From Streptomyces fulvoviolaceus (GTDB taxonomy: Bacteria; Actinomycetota; Actinomycetes; Streptomycetales; Streptomycetaceae), in NCBI RefSeq assembly GCF_000718165.1, contig NZ_JOEY01000068.1, positions 1 through 41,233 of the forward strand: a DNA stretch of 41,233 nucleotides, in the 5' to 3' direction. The notes beneath the pieces are model-generated. The model ran no database searches. It worked only from the letters and a program-made list of their open reading frames with translations, and had not been told where the DNA came from. Every line of letters begins with the position of its first letter. The stretch's first letter is position 1. The position numbers and the translations under genes were made by a program. Shown piece after piece: positions 24,183 to 32,550 of this stretch.

Positions 24183-25859
24183 ATGCGACTCGTCATGACC
24201 GAACCGGTCGAGAGGATGGACCGCCCCTACGCCCGGCGCTGGTGGGCGCTTCTCGTCCTCTGCCTGAGCCTGCTGATCATCGTGATGGCGAACACCGCCC
24301 TCACGGTCGCGGCCCCCGCCATGACCGAGGACCTCGGCCTGTCCAGCGCCGACCTGCAGTGGGTCATCGACGGCTACACCGTCCCGTACGCCGCGCTGAT
24401 GCTGCTGCTCGGCGCGATCGGCGACAAGTACAGCCGTCGTGGCGCGCTCCTGCTCGGCCTCGTCCTCTTCGGCGGCGGCGCCGTCTTCGGCTCCTTCGCC
24501 GACAGTTCCACGACGGTCATCGCGGCCCGCGCGGTGATGGGCGCCGGCGCCGCGATGATCATGCCCGCGACGCTCTCCCTGCTCGCCGCCACCTTCCCGC
24601 GCGCCGAACGCGCCAAGGCGATCACGGTGTGGGCCGCCACCTCCGGCGTGGCCATCGCGGCGGGTCCGCTGGTCGCGGGCGCGCTCCTGGAGAACCACAG
24701 CTGGTCGTCGACCTTCCTGATCAACGTCCCCGTCGCCGCCGTCGCGATCGTCGGCGCCCTCGTCCTCGTACCGCCGTCCAAGGCCGCGCGGCAGGGGCGG
24801 ATCGACTACGTCGGCGGACTGCTGTCGGTCGTGTGGATCGGCGCGCTGATCTACATGATCATCGAAGGTCCGCACTTCGGCTGGGGCGTCAAGGCGGTCA
24901 CCGCCGCGGTGATCTCGGGCGTGGGCCTCGTCGCCTTCGTCGTCTGGGAGCTGCGCCACCCGCGCCCCCTCGTCGACGTCCGCCGCTTCGCCGACCGCGG
25001 CTTCTCCGGCGCCAACCTCGCCGTCGCCCTGTTCTTCCTGGCCGTCTTCGGCGCCTTCTACTACCTCACCCAGCACCTGCAGTTCGTCCTCGGCTACAGC
25101 GCCCTGGACACCGGCCTGCGCCTGCTGCCCCTCGCCGGCGCCGTCTTCGTCGGCTCGGCCCTGACCGGCTATCTGACGCCGCGGCTCGGCATGAAGTGGA
25201 CGGTCACCGCGGGCATGGTCGGCGGCACCGTCGCGATGGCCCTGCTCGCGCAGGTCGACTCGAGTTCGTCGTACGGCGATTTCGTCGCCCCCCTCATCGC
25301 CCTGGGCCTGGCGATAGGCCTCGCCGCCTCGCCCTGCGCGGACGCGATCATGGGCAAGTTCCCCGAGTCCGAACTGGGCGTCGGCGGCGCGGTGAACGAC
25401 ACCTCGACGGAGCTCGGCGGCTCGCTCGGCATCGCGATCCTCGGCTCGCTGCTGGCGACCTCGTACTCCGACCACCTCTCCGACGCCACCGCCGGCAGCA
25501 AGCTCTCCGCCGCCACCCTGTCCTCGGCCCAGGACTCGGTGGGCGCCGGATACACGGTCGCCCAGGGCATCGGCGAGAAGGCCCAGCAGGTCGCCGCGCA
25601 GGCGGCGAAGGCGACCGACCCCCAGCAGGCGGCCCAGTTGAAGGCGCAGGCCGAGCAACTCGCCGCCAGTGCCAAGCAGATGAGCGAGGCGGTCGGCTCC
25701 TCCTTCTCCGACGCGGTCGCCCACACCAGCCTGATCGGCGCGGTGATCCTGGGCGTCGGCACGGTGCTGGTCGCGCTGCTGCTGCCGGGCAAGGGGAAGG
25801 ACGCAGAGCCGGCCGAACAGCCGGAGGAGTCGGAAAGGGAACTGGTCGGCAGCAGCTGA
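24183..25859 (+). CDS. MFS multidrug efflux transporter (DHA2, 14-helix type)
   Basis: A 558-residue drug:H+ antiporter-like protein. The N-terminal helix carries ANTALTVAAPAM (family motif D1-like), GAIGDKYSRRGALL is motif A, and ARAVMGAGAAMIMPATLSLL and GVAIAAGPLVAGALLE match motifs B and C. Predicted 14 helices. Before the last helix is an Ala/Gln-rich external loop of about 80 residues (QQVAAQAAKATDPQQAAQ), seen in other Streptomyces DHA2 pumps. GAGGAAGG lies about 12 bases before ATG 24183. It is probably repressed by the divergent TetR; substrates are unknown. Confidence 0.94.
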   Translation: MRLVMTEPVERMDRPYARRWWALLVLCLSLLIIVMANTALTVAAPAMTEDLGLSSADLQWVIDGYTVPYAALMLLLGAIGDKYSRRGALLLGLVLFGGGAVFGSFADSSTTVIAARAVMGAGAAMIMPATLSLLAATFPRAERAKAITVWAATSGVAIAAGPLVAGALLENHSWSSTFLINVPVAAVAIVGALVLVPPSKAARQGRIDYVGGLLSVVWIGALIYMIIEGPHFGWGVKAVTAAVISGVGLVAFVVWELRHPRPLVDVRRFADRGFSGANLAVALFFLAVFGAFYYLTQHLQFVLGYSALDTGLRLLPLAGAVFVGSALTGYLTPRLGMKWTVTAGMVGGTVAMALLAQVDSSSSYGDFVAPLIALGLAIGLAASPCADAIMGKFPESELGVGGAVNDTSTELGGSLGIAILGSLLATSYSDHLSDATAGSKLSAATLSSAQDSVGAGYTVAQGIGEKAQQVAAQAAKATDPQQAAQLKAQAEQLAASAKQMSEAVGSSFSDAVAHTSLIGAVILGVGTVLVALLLPGKGKDAEPAEQPEESERELVGSS

Positions 25860-25886
25860 CTCACCGAACTCTTACCCCGCCCCACT

Positions 25887-25920
25887 AGCCTGCCGTGCCG
25901 GACGACCGGCACGGCAGGCT
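25887..25920 (+). terminator. Hairpin terminator after the MFS gene
   Basis: A perfect 15-bp stem, AGCCTGCCGTGCCGG (25887-25901) with its complement at 25906-25920, has a 4-base loop (ACGA). It sits 27 bases after the MFS stop and 20 before the next start, so it separates the DUF2127 gene from the pump. Confidence 0.8.
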
Positions 25921-25940
25921 CATGCGGAGGCACACGGGGG

Positions 25941-26750
25941 ATGAAGATCGACTGGGACCGGCGGACGTGTGCGCGCCGAGGGCACGCGACGTACGCGCCG
26001 GACGAAACCCGCCTGCGTGAACGGCTGCACGCCGAGACCGCCCTCGGCGCGGCCTGGCGCTGTCTGCGCTGCGGCGACTTCGCCCTCGGCGACCCGCACG
26101 GCTCGGGGCCCGCGGAGAACGCACCCCTCGTCCCGCGCGGCAAGGTCCTGCGCGACCTGTTCATCCTCCGCTTCCTCGCGATCGAGCGGGCGGTGCGCGG
26201 GGTGTTCATCGTGCTGGTGGCGCTGGCCGTGTGGAAGTTCAGCAACAGCCAGGACGCGGTGCGCCGGCTCTTCGACGAGTATCTCGACGTCTTCCGCCCC
26301 GTCTTCAAGCACTTCCACTACGACCTCGACCACTCACCGGTCGTCGGCACCATCCAGAAGACCTTCGGCTACCGGCACAACACGCTGCTGCTGGTCGCCG
26401 TACTGCTCCTGGCGTACGCCCTGATCGAACTCGTCGAGGCCGTCGGCCTCTGGTACGCCAAACGCTGGGCGGAGTATCTGACGGTGGTCGCCACCGCCGC
26501 CTTCCTCCCCCTGGAGATCTACGAACTCACCGAGCACATCAGCTGGTTGAAGATCGCCACGCTGGTGCTCAACGTCCTCGCCGTGGTCTACATCCTGGTG
26601 GCCAAGCGCCTGTTCGGCCTGCGGGGCGGACACCGGGCCTTCGAGGAGGAGCGGCAGACCGCCTCGTTCCTCGAAGTCGAGGAAGCCGCCAAGGTCCCTG
26701 TCCAGGCCCACGGGTCGGCGACGGTGCGCTCCGCCGGGCTGGGCGGTTGA
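25941..26750 (+). CDS. DUF2127 family membrane protein
   Basis: A 269-residue protein of unknown function. Residues 1-60 hold a possible zinc-ribbon-like pattern (CARRGH near the start and CLRCGDF later); this is suggestive only. The rest has about four hydrophobic helices: IERAVRGVFIVLVALAVWKF, TLLLVAVLLLAYALIELVEAVG, EYLTVVATAAFLPLEIYEL and ATLVLNVLAVVYILVAKRLF, the layout of DUF2127. The C-terminal 40 residues are polar. ATG 25941 has GGAGG (25926-25930) ten bases upstream. No neighbour explains its role. Confidence 0.82.
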   Translation: MKIDWDRRTCARRGHATYAPDETRLRERLHAETALGAAWRCLRCGDFALGDPHGSGPAENAPLVPRGKVLRDLFILRFLAIERAVRGVFIVLVALAVWKFSNSQDAVRRLFDEYLDVFRPVFKHFHYDLDHSPVVGTIQKTFGYRHNTLLLVAVLLLAYALIELVEAVGLWYAKRWAEYLTVVATAAFLPLEIYELTEHISWLKIATLVLNVLAVVYILVAKRLFGLRGGHRAFEEERQTASFLEVEEAAKVPVQAHGSATVRSAGLGG

Positions 26751-26776
26751 GGGGTGCGGCTTGCGGCTCGTTCTCG

Positions 26777-26805
26777 GGCTGCGGGTCCGTCGTGGCTGGT
26801 CGCGC
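26777..26805. repeat. Streptomyces intergenic repeat (copy 1)
   Basis: Within the 181-base gap after the DUF2127 gene. This 29-base core matches 33974-34002 in this window at 25 of 29 positions (shared ends GGCTGCGGG and GGCTGGTCGCGC). I recall near-identical text in many Streptomyces intergenic regions. The function is unknown. Confidence 0.6.
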
Positions 26806-26931
26806 CGTTCCCCGCGCCCAGCGTCCTGCACCCCGCGCGCCTGTCTTCGCTCCCAGCGCTGCCCGCAACCGCCCCCCGAGTCCGGCTGACCCGCCGCCTG
26901 CTGGGAGTGCGGGGCGGTACTGATGTCGACG

Positions 26932-27822
26932 CTAGTCCTGGGCAGCCGCATCGAGCCGCGCCAGCTCCTCCTCGCCCAGCATCAGATCCGCCGCCCCCGC
27001 CGAGTCCCGGATCGTCTCGGGGCGGGTCGCTCCCGGGATGGGGATCACGGTCGGAGACCTCGCCAACAGCCAGGCGAGGCAGACCTGTTGGGGGCTGACC
27101 CCGCGCTCGGTCGCGACCTCGTGGAAGGCGCCGTAGCGCGACAGGCCCTCGATGCCCGACGGCCCGTCCAGCGAGCTGCGCGAGATGCCGCCCAGCGGGC
27201 TCCACGGCAGGAAGGCCAGTCCGAGCTCCGCGCACAGCCGCAGCTCGGCCTCGCTGTCCCGCACCTCCGGCGAGTACTGGTTCTGCACCGACACCAGGCG
27301 GTCGCCGAGGATCCCGCGGGCCACGCGGATCTGCTCCACATCGGTGTTGGAGGCGCCGGCCAGCCGGATCTTGCCCTCGTCCAGCAGCTCCCGCAGCGCG
27401 CCGACCGACTCCTCGAAGGGCACCGCCGGGTCGGGCTTGTGCAGCTGGTAGAGGCCGATGGCCTCGACCCCGAGCCGCTTCAGCGATCCTTCGGCGGCCG
27501 CCTTCAGATGCCGGGGCGTGCCGGTCACCGTCCAGCTGCCGTCGGCCGGTCTGCCTTGGCCGCCCTTCGTCGCGACCAGCACGTCGGAGGTGTCACCGCC
27601 GTAGGCGGCGAGGGCGCGGGCCACCAGGAGTTCGTTGTGACCGGGTGCGCCGCCCGGCAGGTGGTAGGAGTCGGCCGTGTCCAGGAGGGTCACGCCGGCG
27701 TCGAGCGCGGCGTGCACGGTGGCCAGGGCGCGGGCCTCGTCCGGGTGTCCCTCGATCGACAGGGGCATCGCGCCCAGTCCTACGGCGCTCACGTGCAGGT
27801 CACCAAGGGTGCGGTACCGCAT
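26932..27822 (-). CDS. Aldo/keto reductase
   Basis: A 296-residue NADPH-dependent carbonyl reductase of the AKR family, (beta/alpha)8 barrel. The catalytic tetrad is complete: Asp48 and Tyr53 (LLDTADSY), Lys86 (VATKGG) and His128 (LYQLHKPDP). The C-terminal NADPH-binding loop is IPIPGATRPETI. The substrate cannot be read from sequence. ATG 27822 lies one base after the stop of the upstream epimerase-like gene, so the two are co-translated and probably act in one pathway. Confidence 0.94.
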   Translation of the reverse strand: MRYRTLGDLHVSAVGLGAMPLSIEGHPDEARALATVHAALDAGVTLLDTADSYHLPGGAPGHNELLVARALAAYGGDTSDVLVATKGGQGRPADGSWTVTGTPRHLKAAAEGSLKRLGVEAIGLYQLHKPDPAVPFEESVGALRELLDEGKIRLAGASNTDVEQIRVARGILGDRLVSVQNQYSPEVRDSEAELRLCAELGLAFLPWSPLGGISRSSLDGPSGIEGLSRYGAFHEVATERGVSPQQVCLAWLLARSPTVIPIPGATRPETIRDSAGAADLMLGEEELARLDAAAQD

Positions 27823-27823
27823 G

Positions 27824-28750
27824 TCAGTTGCCGCCCTTTCCGAGCGTCTCCGCCACGGCCCTCGGCAGCCACCGCCGTACGTCGCCGAAGGTGAAACCGA
27901 GCCTCGTGGCCCGGGAGTTGTCCATGCCGTAGGAACGGAAGAAGGAGAACGGCGAGACCTCGCCGACCTCGACGGACCGGAGCACGACCTTGTCCTCGGG
28001 GAGGTGCCCGGCCACCGCCTCGCACAGCTCCTCGGTGGTCAGCACCCCGTGGGAGGCGGCGTTGACCGGCCCCGTGAAGTTCTCGCCGGCCGCCCAGGCC
28101 AGGAAGTCGGCGACCTCCTCGACGTGGATGTAGGTGGCGGGCCGGTTCGCCACCGGGACCGCGATCGGCTCGCCCGTGCGGATCCGGTCGGCGTAGTGCT
28201 GGAGCCGTTCCGTGAAGTCGTCCTCCCCGCCCAGCACATGGGCCACGCGGACGGCCGTATGAGCGAACTCCGGACCGCCGGCCGCCGCGAACACCGCCTC
28301 CGCCTGCCGTTTGCCCTCGCCGTAGTGGCTGTCGAGGAACTCCGGGTCGTCCCAGGGGAGTTCGAGGTCGACGGTCACGCCCAGGGGATCGACGGCCTCC
28401 TCCCGTACGAGCGTGAGCGAGTCCTCGTACTCGTACACCTCTACCGTCGAGGTCATCACGTAGCGGTGGGTGCGTCCGGCGAGGACCCGGCGGGCGATCG
28501 CCGCCTGGCGCGGGGTGTAGCAGACCTGGTCGACGACGACGTCGAAAGCGAGTGAACCGAGCGCGTCATGGAGAGACTTCTCGTCATTTCGGTCGGCGAC
28601 GAGATGAATGGTGCCGGCGGGCGGCGGGGACGAGCCGCGATTCAGGACCGTCACCCGGTCCCCGGCAGCCAGCAACCGTGCGATCAGTCGTTTGCCGAAA
28701 TAGCGGTTGCCGCCGATGACCAGTATCTCTCGCGCCTTCTTCATGACCAT
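27824..28750 (-). CDS. NAD-dependent epimerase/dehydratase-like SDR protein
   Basis: A 308-residue extended-SDR protein. The Rossmann motif reads VIGGNRYFGKRLIARLL (GGxxxxGxxL), close to atypical SDRs that bind NAD(P) or RNA. The YxxxK active site may be HYGEGKRQAE. ATG 28750 is used; ATG 28744 is two codons inside and equally possible. It is first in the operon with the aldo/keto reductase and divergent from an Lrp regulator (39 bases), which may control it. Substrate unknown. Confidence 0.88.
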   Translation of the reverse strand: MVMKKAREILVIGGNRYFGKRLIARLLAAGDRVTVLNRGSSPPPAGTIHLVADRNDEKSLHDALGSLAFDVVVDQVCYTPRQAAIARRVLAGRTHRYVMTSTVEVYEYEDSLTLVREEAVDPLGVTVDLELPWDDPEFLDSHYGEGKRQAEAVFAAAGGPEFAHTAVRVAHVLGGEDDFTERLQHYADRIRTGEPIAVPVANRPATYIHVEEVADFLAWAAGENFTGPVNAASHGVLTTEELCEAVAGHLPEDKVVLRSVEVGEVSPFSFFRSYGMDNSRATRLGFTFGDVRRWLPRAVAETLGKGGN

Positions 28751-28789
28751 AATTATCCCGGCGTACACACCCGTTCTGAAGGGGGAACC

Positions 28790-29299
28790 ATGGGAGTTCA
28801 GGCCGCCGCACCAAAAGAACCACGGCATCTGCGCGCCACCGCCAGCGAAACGTCGGTGGCCTTCGACGCCCTGGACCGGCAGATCCTGGAGCTGCTCCAG
28901 ACCGACGGCCGGATCAAGCTCAGCGAGCTGGGCCGCAGGGTCCGGCTCAGCCCGGCGGCGGTCACCGAGCGGGTGCGGCGGCTGGAGGCGGCGGGCGTGA
29001 TCAGCGGCTACGGCGCCCAGGTCGTCCCGGCCCGCCTCGGGTACGGCATCCAGGCGTTCATCCGGGTCAACCCGCACGGCGGCTACAACCTGAAGCACCC
29101 CAGGACCCTGGAACTGATGGAGCGCCCCGAGATCACCGAGGTGCACCACGTGGTCGGCGAGGACTGCTGGATCCTCAAGGTCGCCGTCCGGGACACCGTC
29201 CATCTGGAGGAGGTCCTGGAGGAGGTCTCCGTGCTGGGGCGCACGACGACCTCGATCGTGCTGACGTCCCCCGTGGAGCGGAAGCCGCTGTTGCCTTGA
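28790..29299 (+). CDS. Lrp/AsnC family transcriptional regulator
   Basis: A 169-residue feast/famine regulator. The HTH (about 25-65) reads LDRQILELLQTDGRIKLSEL...LSPAAVTERVRRLEAAGVI, followed by the RAM ligand-binding domain (about 90-160) with EVHHVVGEDCWILKVAVRD. It probably senses an amino acid or related small molecule. ATG 28790 follows GAAGGGGGAA. It is divergent from the epimerase/reductase operon with a 39-base gap, so autoregulation and control of that operon are likely. Its stop overlaps the operator of the next gene. Confidence 0.93.
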   Translation: MGVQAAAPKEPRHLRATASETSVAFDALDRQILELLQTDGRIKLSELGRRVRLSPAAVTERVRRLEAAGVISGYGAQVVPARLGYGIQAFIRVNPHGGYNLKHPRTLELMERPEITEVHHVVGEDCWILKVAVRDTVHLEEVLEEVSVLGRTTTSIVLTSPVERKPLLP

Positions 29300-29312
29300 C
29301 GTCGGCGTCAAG
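29295..29312 (+). promoter_or_regulatory. MerR-type operator/promoter dyad
   Basis: Perfect inverted repeat CTTGACG-TCGG-CGTCAAG, 17 bases before ATG 29329. It contains TTGACG, a plausible -35 box, and overlaps the stop codon of the Lrp gene. MerR proteins bind dyads between promoter boxes, so this is probably the autoregulatory site of the MerR/thioredoxin pair. A clear -10 box is not seen. Confidence 0.6.
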
Positions 29313-29328
29313 GATTACGGTCGTGGAC

Positions 29329-29766
29329 ATGCGCATCGGCGAGCTGGCCGCTCGGGCCGGGACCACTACCCGGACGCTGCGGTACTACGAGTCACGGGGC
29401 CTGCTGCCCGCCCGGCGGAACGGCAACGGATACCGGACGTACGACGAGGGCGATCTGAAGCTGCTCCGGCAGATCAGGACGCTCCAGGACTTCGGGTTCG
29501 ACCTGGAGGAGACGCGGCCCTTCGTCGAGTGTCTGCGGGCCGGCCATCCGGAGGGCGACTCGTGTCCCGCGTCGCTCGCGGTCTACCGGCGGAAGCTGGG
29601 CGAACTGGACGCGCTGATCGGCGAGTTGCAGGCCGTGCGCGCCCAGGTCGGCGAGCAGCTGGACAGGGCCGAGCGGGCGCGGGACGAGCTGGCGGCCGAG
29701 GCGATGTTGTCGGGGGGTCCGGGGGGTCCGGATCCGGAGTGCGAACTGGGAGGGCGGACACGGTGA
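29329..29766 (+). CDS. MerR family transcriptional regulator
   Basis: A 145-residue MerR activator/repressor. N-terminal winged HTH MRIGELAARAGTTTRTLRYYESRGLLPARR (residues 1-30, the family's RYYE motif), then a coiled-coil dimerisation helix (about 83-118). Cys68 and Cys79 in ECLRAGHPEGDSCP and a third Cys near the C-terminus (PEC) could sense redox state or metal. ATG 29329 is used; GTG 29323 is an alternative. It is coupled to a thioredoxin gene by a GTGA overlap, which favours redox sensing. The TTGACG dyad lies just upstream. Confidence 0.9.
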   Translation: MRIGELAARAGTTTRTLRYYESRGLLPARRNGNGYRTYDEGDLKLLRQIRTLQDFGFDLEETRPFVECLRAGHPEGDSCPASLAVYRRKLGELDALIGELQAVRAQVGEQLDRAERARDELAAEAMLSGGPGGPDPECELGGRTR

Positions 29767-30095
29767 TCAAGGCGGCGGGTGTGGCCGAGGTGACGGACGC
29801 GGACTTCGCGGCGGAGGTGATCGGGGCGGAGCTGCCGGTGCTGGTGGAGTTCACCGCCGACTGGTGCCCGCCGTGCCGGCAGATGGGGCCGGTGCTCACC
29901 GCCCTGGCCGCGGAGGAGGGCGAGCGGCTGAAGGTGGTCCAGCTGGACGTGGACACCAACCCGGAGACGACGAACGCGTACAAGGTGCTGTCGATGCCGA
30001 CGTTCATGGTCTTCCGGGGCGGTGAGCCGGTGAAGGCGATGGTGGGGGCGCGGCCGAAGCGGCGGCTCCTGGAGGAGCTGGCTGACGTGCTGTAA
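29763..30095 (+). CDS. Thioredoxin
   Basis: A 110-residue thioredoxin with active site WCPPC (Cys35, Cys38), LDVDTNPETTNAYKVLSMPTFMVFRGG including the cis-Pro of MPTF, and normal length. It would reduce protein disulphides in the cytoplasm. Start GTG 29763 overlaps the MerR stop by four bases, with GGGAGGG about eight bases upstream. WCPPC differs from the WCGPC of housekeeping thioredoxins and may change its redox potential. Confidence 0.93.
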   Translation: MIKAAGVAEVTDADFAAEVIGAELPVLVEFTADWCPPCRQMGPVLTALAAEEGERLKVVQLDVDTNPETTNAYKVLSMPTFMVFRGGEPVKAMVGARPKRRLLEELADVL

Positions 30096-30113
30096 CTCCG
30101 CCCATTCACGAAA

Positions 30114-30145
30114 AAATCCCCTGAGCAATTGCGCTCGGGGGATTT
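30114..30145 (+). terminator. Rho-independent terminator after thioredoxin
   Basis: A 13-bp stem pairs 30114-30126 (AAATCCCCTGAGC) with 30133-30145, with one T-G pair and a 6-base loop. It ends in a T-rich run, unusual for this GC-rich genome, and ends the MerR/thioredoxin transcript. Confidence 0.85.
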
Positions 30146-30164
30146 CTTTGCGTATATTCAATGG

Positions 30165-30194
30165 TTCGTGACTTCAAGGGAATTGGGTCACGAA
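30165..30194. promoter_or_regulatory. TTCGTGAC inverted repeat upstream of helD
   Basis: TTCGTGAC (30165-30172) and its exact complement GTCACGAA (30187-30194) are separated by 14 AT-rich bases, 34 bases before the GTG alternative start. It could be an operator or a leader hairpin. The regulator is unknown. Confidence 0.4.
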
Positions 30195-30233
30195 GAAGTT
30201 CAGTGAGCACAGCATATCTGCCCGGGAGTGGAA

Positions 30234-32474
30234 TTGTCAAACAGCGATGAAATTCGTGGTGAGCAAGAATTCATCGACGGGCTGTACGCGCGCGTGGACG
30301 CCCTGCGCGGGGACACCGAGGCGGGCGTCACGGACGCGCTCGCCCAGGGCAACACGCCCATGCAGGCCCGCCTGGAACGGGACATCCTGGTCGCCGAGCG
30401 CTCGGGGTTGCTGACCGCGCTGAACGCCGTGGACGGCTCGCTCTGCTTCGGTCGGATCGACTTCACCTCGGGCACCAGCCACCACATCGGCCGTATCGGC
30501 CTGCGCACGGAGGATGCCGAGCGCACGCCGATCCTGATCGACTGGCGGGCCGGCGTAGCCCGCCCCTTCTACCTGGCCACCGGCCACACCCCGATGGGCC
30601 TGCGCCGGCGCCGGCACCTCACCACCGAGGGCCGCCAGGTCACCGCCCTCCACGACGAGATCCTCGACCTGGGGGACCAGGAGAGGACCGGCCACGAGGA
30701 CCCGACCGGCGACGCCGTCCTGCTCGCCGCGCTCAACTCCGCGCGCACCGGCCGGATGAGCGACATCGTGCAGACCATCCAGGCCGAGCAGGACGAGATC
30801 ATCCGGGCGCCGTACCGCGGAGTGCTGGTGGTCGAGGGCGGCCCGGGCACGGGCAAGACGGCCGTCGCCCTCCACCGGGCCGCGTACCTGCTGTACGAAC
30901 ACCGGGAGTTGCTCGCCAAGCGGGCCGTCCTCATCGTCGGCCCCAACCCCGCCTTCCTCGGCTACATCGCCGAGGTGCTGCCCTCGCTCGGTGAGACGGG
31001 CGTGCTGCTCGCGACGGTCGGCGAGCTGTTCCCCGGTGTGAAGGCCAAGGCGAGCGACACCCGTGAGGCGGCCGCGGTGAAGGGCCGCGCCGACATGGCG
31101 GACGTGCTCGCCGAGGTCGTCCGCGACTGGCAGGCGCTGCCCGACCCGGTGATCGCGATCGAGCACGACCGCGAGATCCTGATGCTCGACGACGGCCTGG
31201 TGGCGATGGCCCGCGAGCGCACCCGCGCCGCCGACCTGCCGCACAACGCCGCCCGCGAGCACTTCGAGGGCCACATCCTCAACACGCTCACCGACATGGT
31301 CGCCGAACGCATCGGCACGGACCCCTTCGACGGTACGAATCTGCTGGACCCGAGCGACATCACGCAGATCCGCGAGGAGCTCGCCGAGAACCCCGAAGTC
31401 TGGGCCGCCATCGACCAGTTGTGGCCGCGCCTGACCCCGCAGCGCCTGGTCGCGGACTTCCTCGCCGACCCCGTGGGCTACGTGTCCGACGACGACGCGG
31501 CCGTCATCCGCCGCCCGGTGACCCGGACGTGGACGGTGGCGGACGTACCGCTGCTCGACGAGGCGGCCGAACTGCTCGGTGTCGACGACCGGCTGCGGCA
31601 GGCGCGGGCGGAACGGGAGCGGGAGACGCAGGTCGCCTACGCGCAGGGCGTCCTCGACGTCTCGTACGCCTCGCGCACCTACGAGTTCGAGGACAAGGAC
31701 GAGGAGGACTCCGAGGTCCTGTCCGCGCACGACATCATCGACGCCGAGCGGTTCGCCGAGCGGCACGAGGAGGACGACCACCGCAGCGCCGCCGAGCGTG
31801 CGGCGGCCGACCGGACCTGGGCGTTCGGGCACATCATCGTCGACGAGGCGCAGGAGCTGTCGCCGATGGCGTGGCGGCTGCTCATGCGGCGCAGCCCGAC
31901 CCGCTCGATGACGCTCGTCGGCGATCCGGCGCAGACCGCGGAGGCGGCGGGCGTCGGCTCGTGGGCGGGGATCCTTGAGCCGTATGTCGAGGACCGCTAC
32001 GAGCACACCCGTCTCGGCGTCAACTACCGCACCCCGGCCGAGATCATGGAGGTCGCGGCGGCGGTGGTCCGCGCCGAGCACCCGGACTTCGAACCGCCGA
32101 GTTCGGTCCGTTCGACCGGCGTACGGCCGTGGGCGCGCGCGACCGACGACCTGCCCGGCGCGGTGGCCAAGGCGGTCGAGGAGCTGACGCCCGCCGAGGG
32201 CCGGCTCGCGGTCATCGCCCCGCGCGGCCTGCACCGGAAACTGGCGGCACAGCTGGACGGGGTGACGGCGGGCGCGGAACCCGACCTGACGCAGTCCGTC
32301 GTCCTGCTCGACCCCCGCCAGTCGAAGGGGCTGGAGTTCGACTCCGTGCTCGTGGTGGAGCCGGGCCGGTACGGCACCAGTGACCTGTACGTGGCGCTGA
32401 CGCGGGCGACACAGCGGCTGGGGGTGCTGCACAGCCGTCCGCTGCCGAAGGCGCTGGCCGACGCGTTCGCGTAA
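30234..32474 (+). CDS. HelD-family UvrD-like ATPase (RNA polymerase-associated)
   Basis: A 746-residue superfamily-1 ATPase. An N-terminal coiled region (about 5-60) precedes the first conserved block CFGRIDFTSG and RTPILIDWRAGVARPFY, as in HelD proteins. Walker A is GGPGTGKTAVALHRAAYLL, Walker B IIVDEAQELSPMAWRLLM, with motif VGDPAQT, and the end has VALTRATQRL. HelD family members release stalled RNA polymerase from DNA; the HelR group also gives rifampicin resistance in some Streptomyces. I cannot assign it to HelR. TTG 30234 is favoured because GGGAG (30224-30228) lies five bases upstream; GTG 30228 overlaps that site. Confidence 0.85.
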   Translation: MSNSDEIRGEQEFIDGLYARVDALRGDTEAGVTDALAQGNTPMQARLERDILVAERSGLLTALNAVDGSLCFGRIDFTSGTSHHIGRIGLRTEDAERTPILIDWRAGVARPFYLATGHTPMGLRRRRHLTTEGRQVTALHDEILDLGDQERTGHEDPTGDAVLLAALNSARTGRMSDIVQTIQAEQDEIIRAPYRGVLVVEGGPGTGKTAVALHRAAYLLYEHRELLAKRAVLIVGPNPAFLGYIAEVLPSLGETGVLLATVGELFPGVKAKASDTREAAAVKGRADMADVLAEVVRDWQALPDPVIAIEHDREILMLDDGLVAMARERTRAADLPHNAAREHFEGHILNTLTDMVAERIGTDPFDGTNLLDPSDITQIREELAENPEVWAAIDQLWPRLTPQRLVADFLADPVGYVSDDDAAVIRRPVTRTWTVADVPLLDEAAELLGVDDRLRQARAERERETQVAYAQGVLDVSYASRTYEFEDKDEEDSEVLSAHDIIDAERFAERHEEDDHRSAAERAAADRTWAFGHIIVDEAQELSPMAWRLLMRRSPTRSMTLVGDPAQTAEAAGVGSWAGILEPYVEDRYEHTRLGVNYRTPAEIMEVAAAVVRAEHPDFEPPSSVRSTGVRPWARATDDLPGAVAKAVEELTPAEGRLAVIAPRGLHRKLAAQLDGVTAGAEPDLTQSVVLLDPRQSKGLEFDSVLVVEPGRYGTSDLYVALTRATQRLGVLHSRPLPKALADAFA

Positions 32475-32550
32475 CCGGGCATCACCAAGGCGTAACAGTT
32501 CATGCCGTGGTCACCGCTTGTGTACGGCCGGTGCGGTAAGCGTGTGCGGT

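Noticed and set aside
30096..30233. Rifamycin-associated element upstream of the HelD gene
   Set aside because: No GC-rich 19-bp dyad of that kind is present; the repeat there is TTCGTGAC/GTCACGAA.
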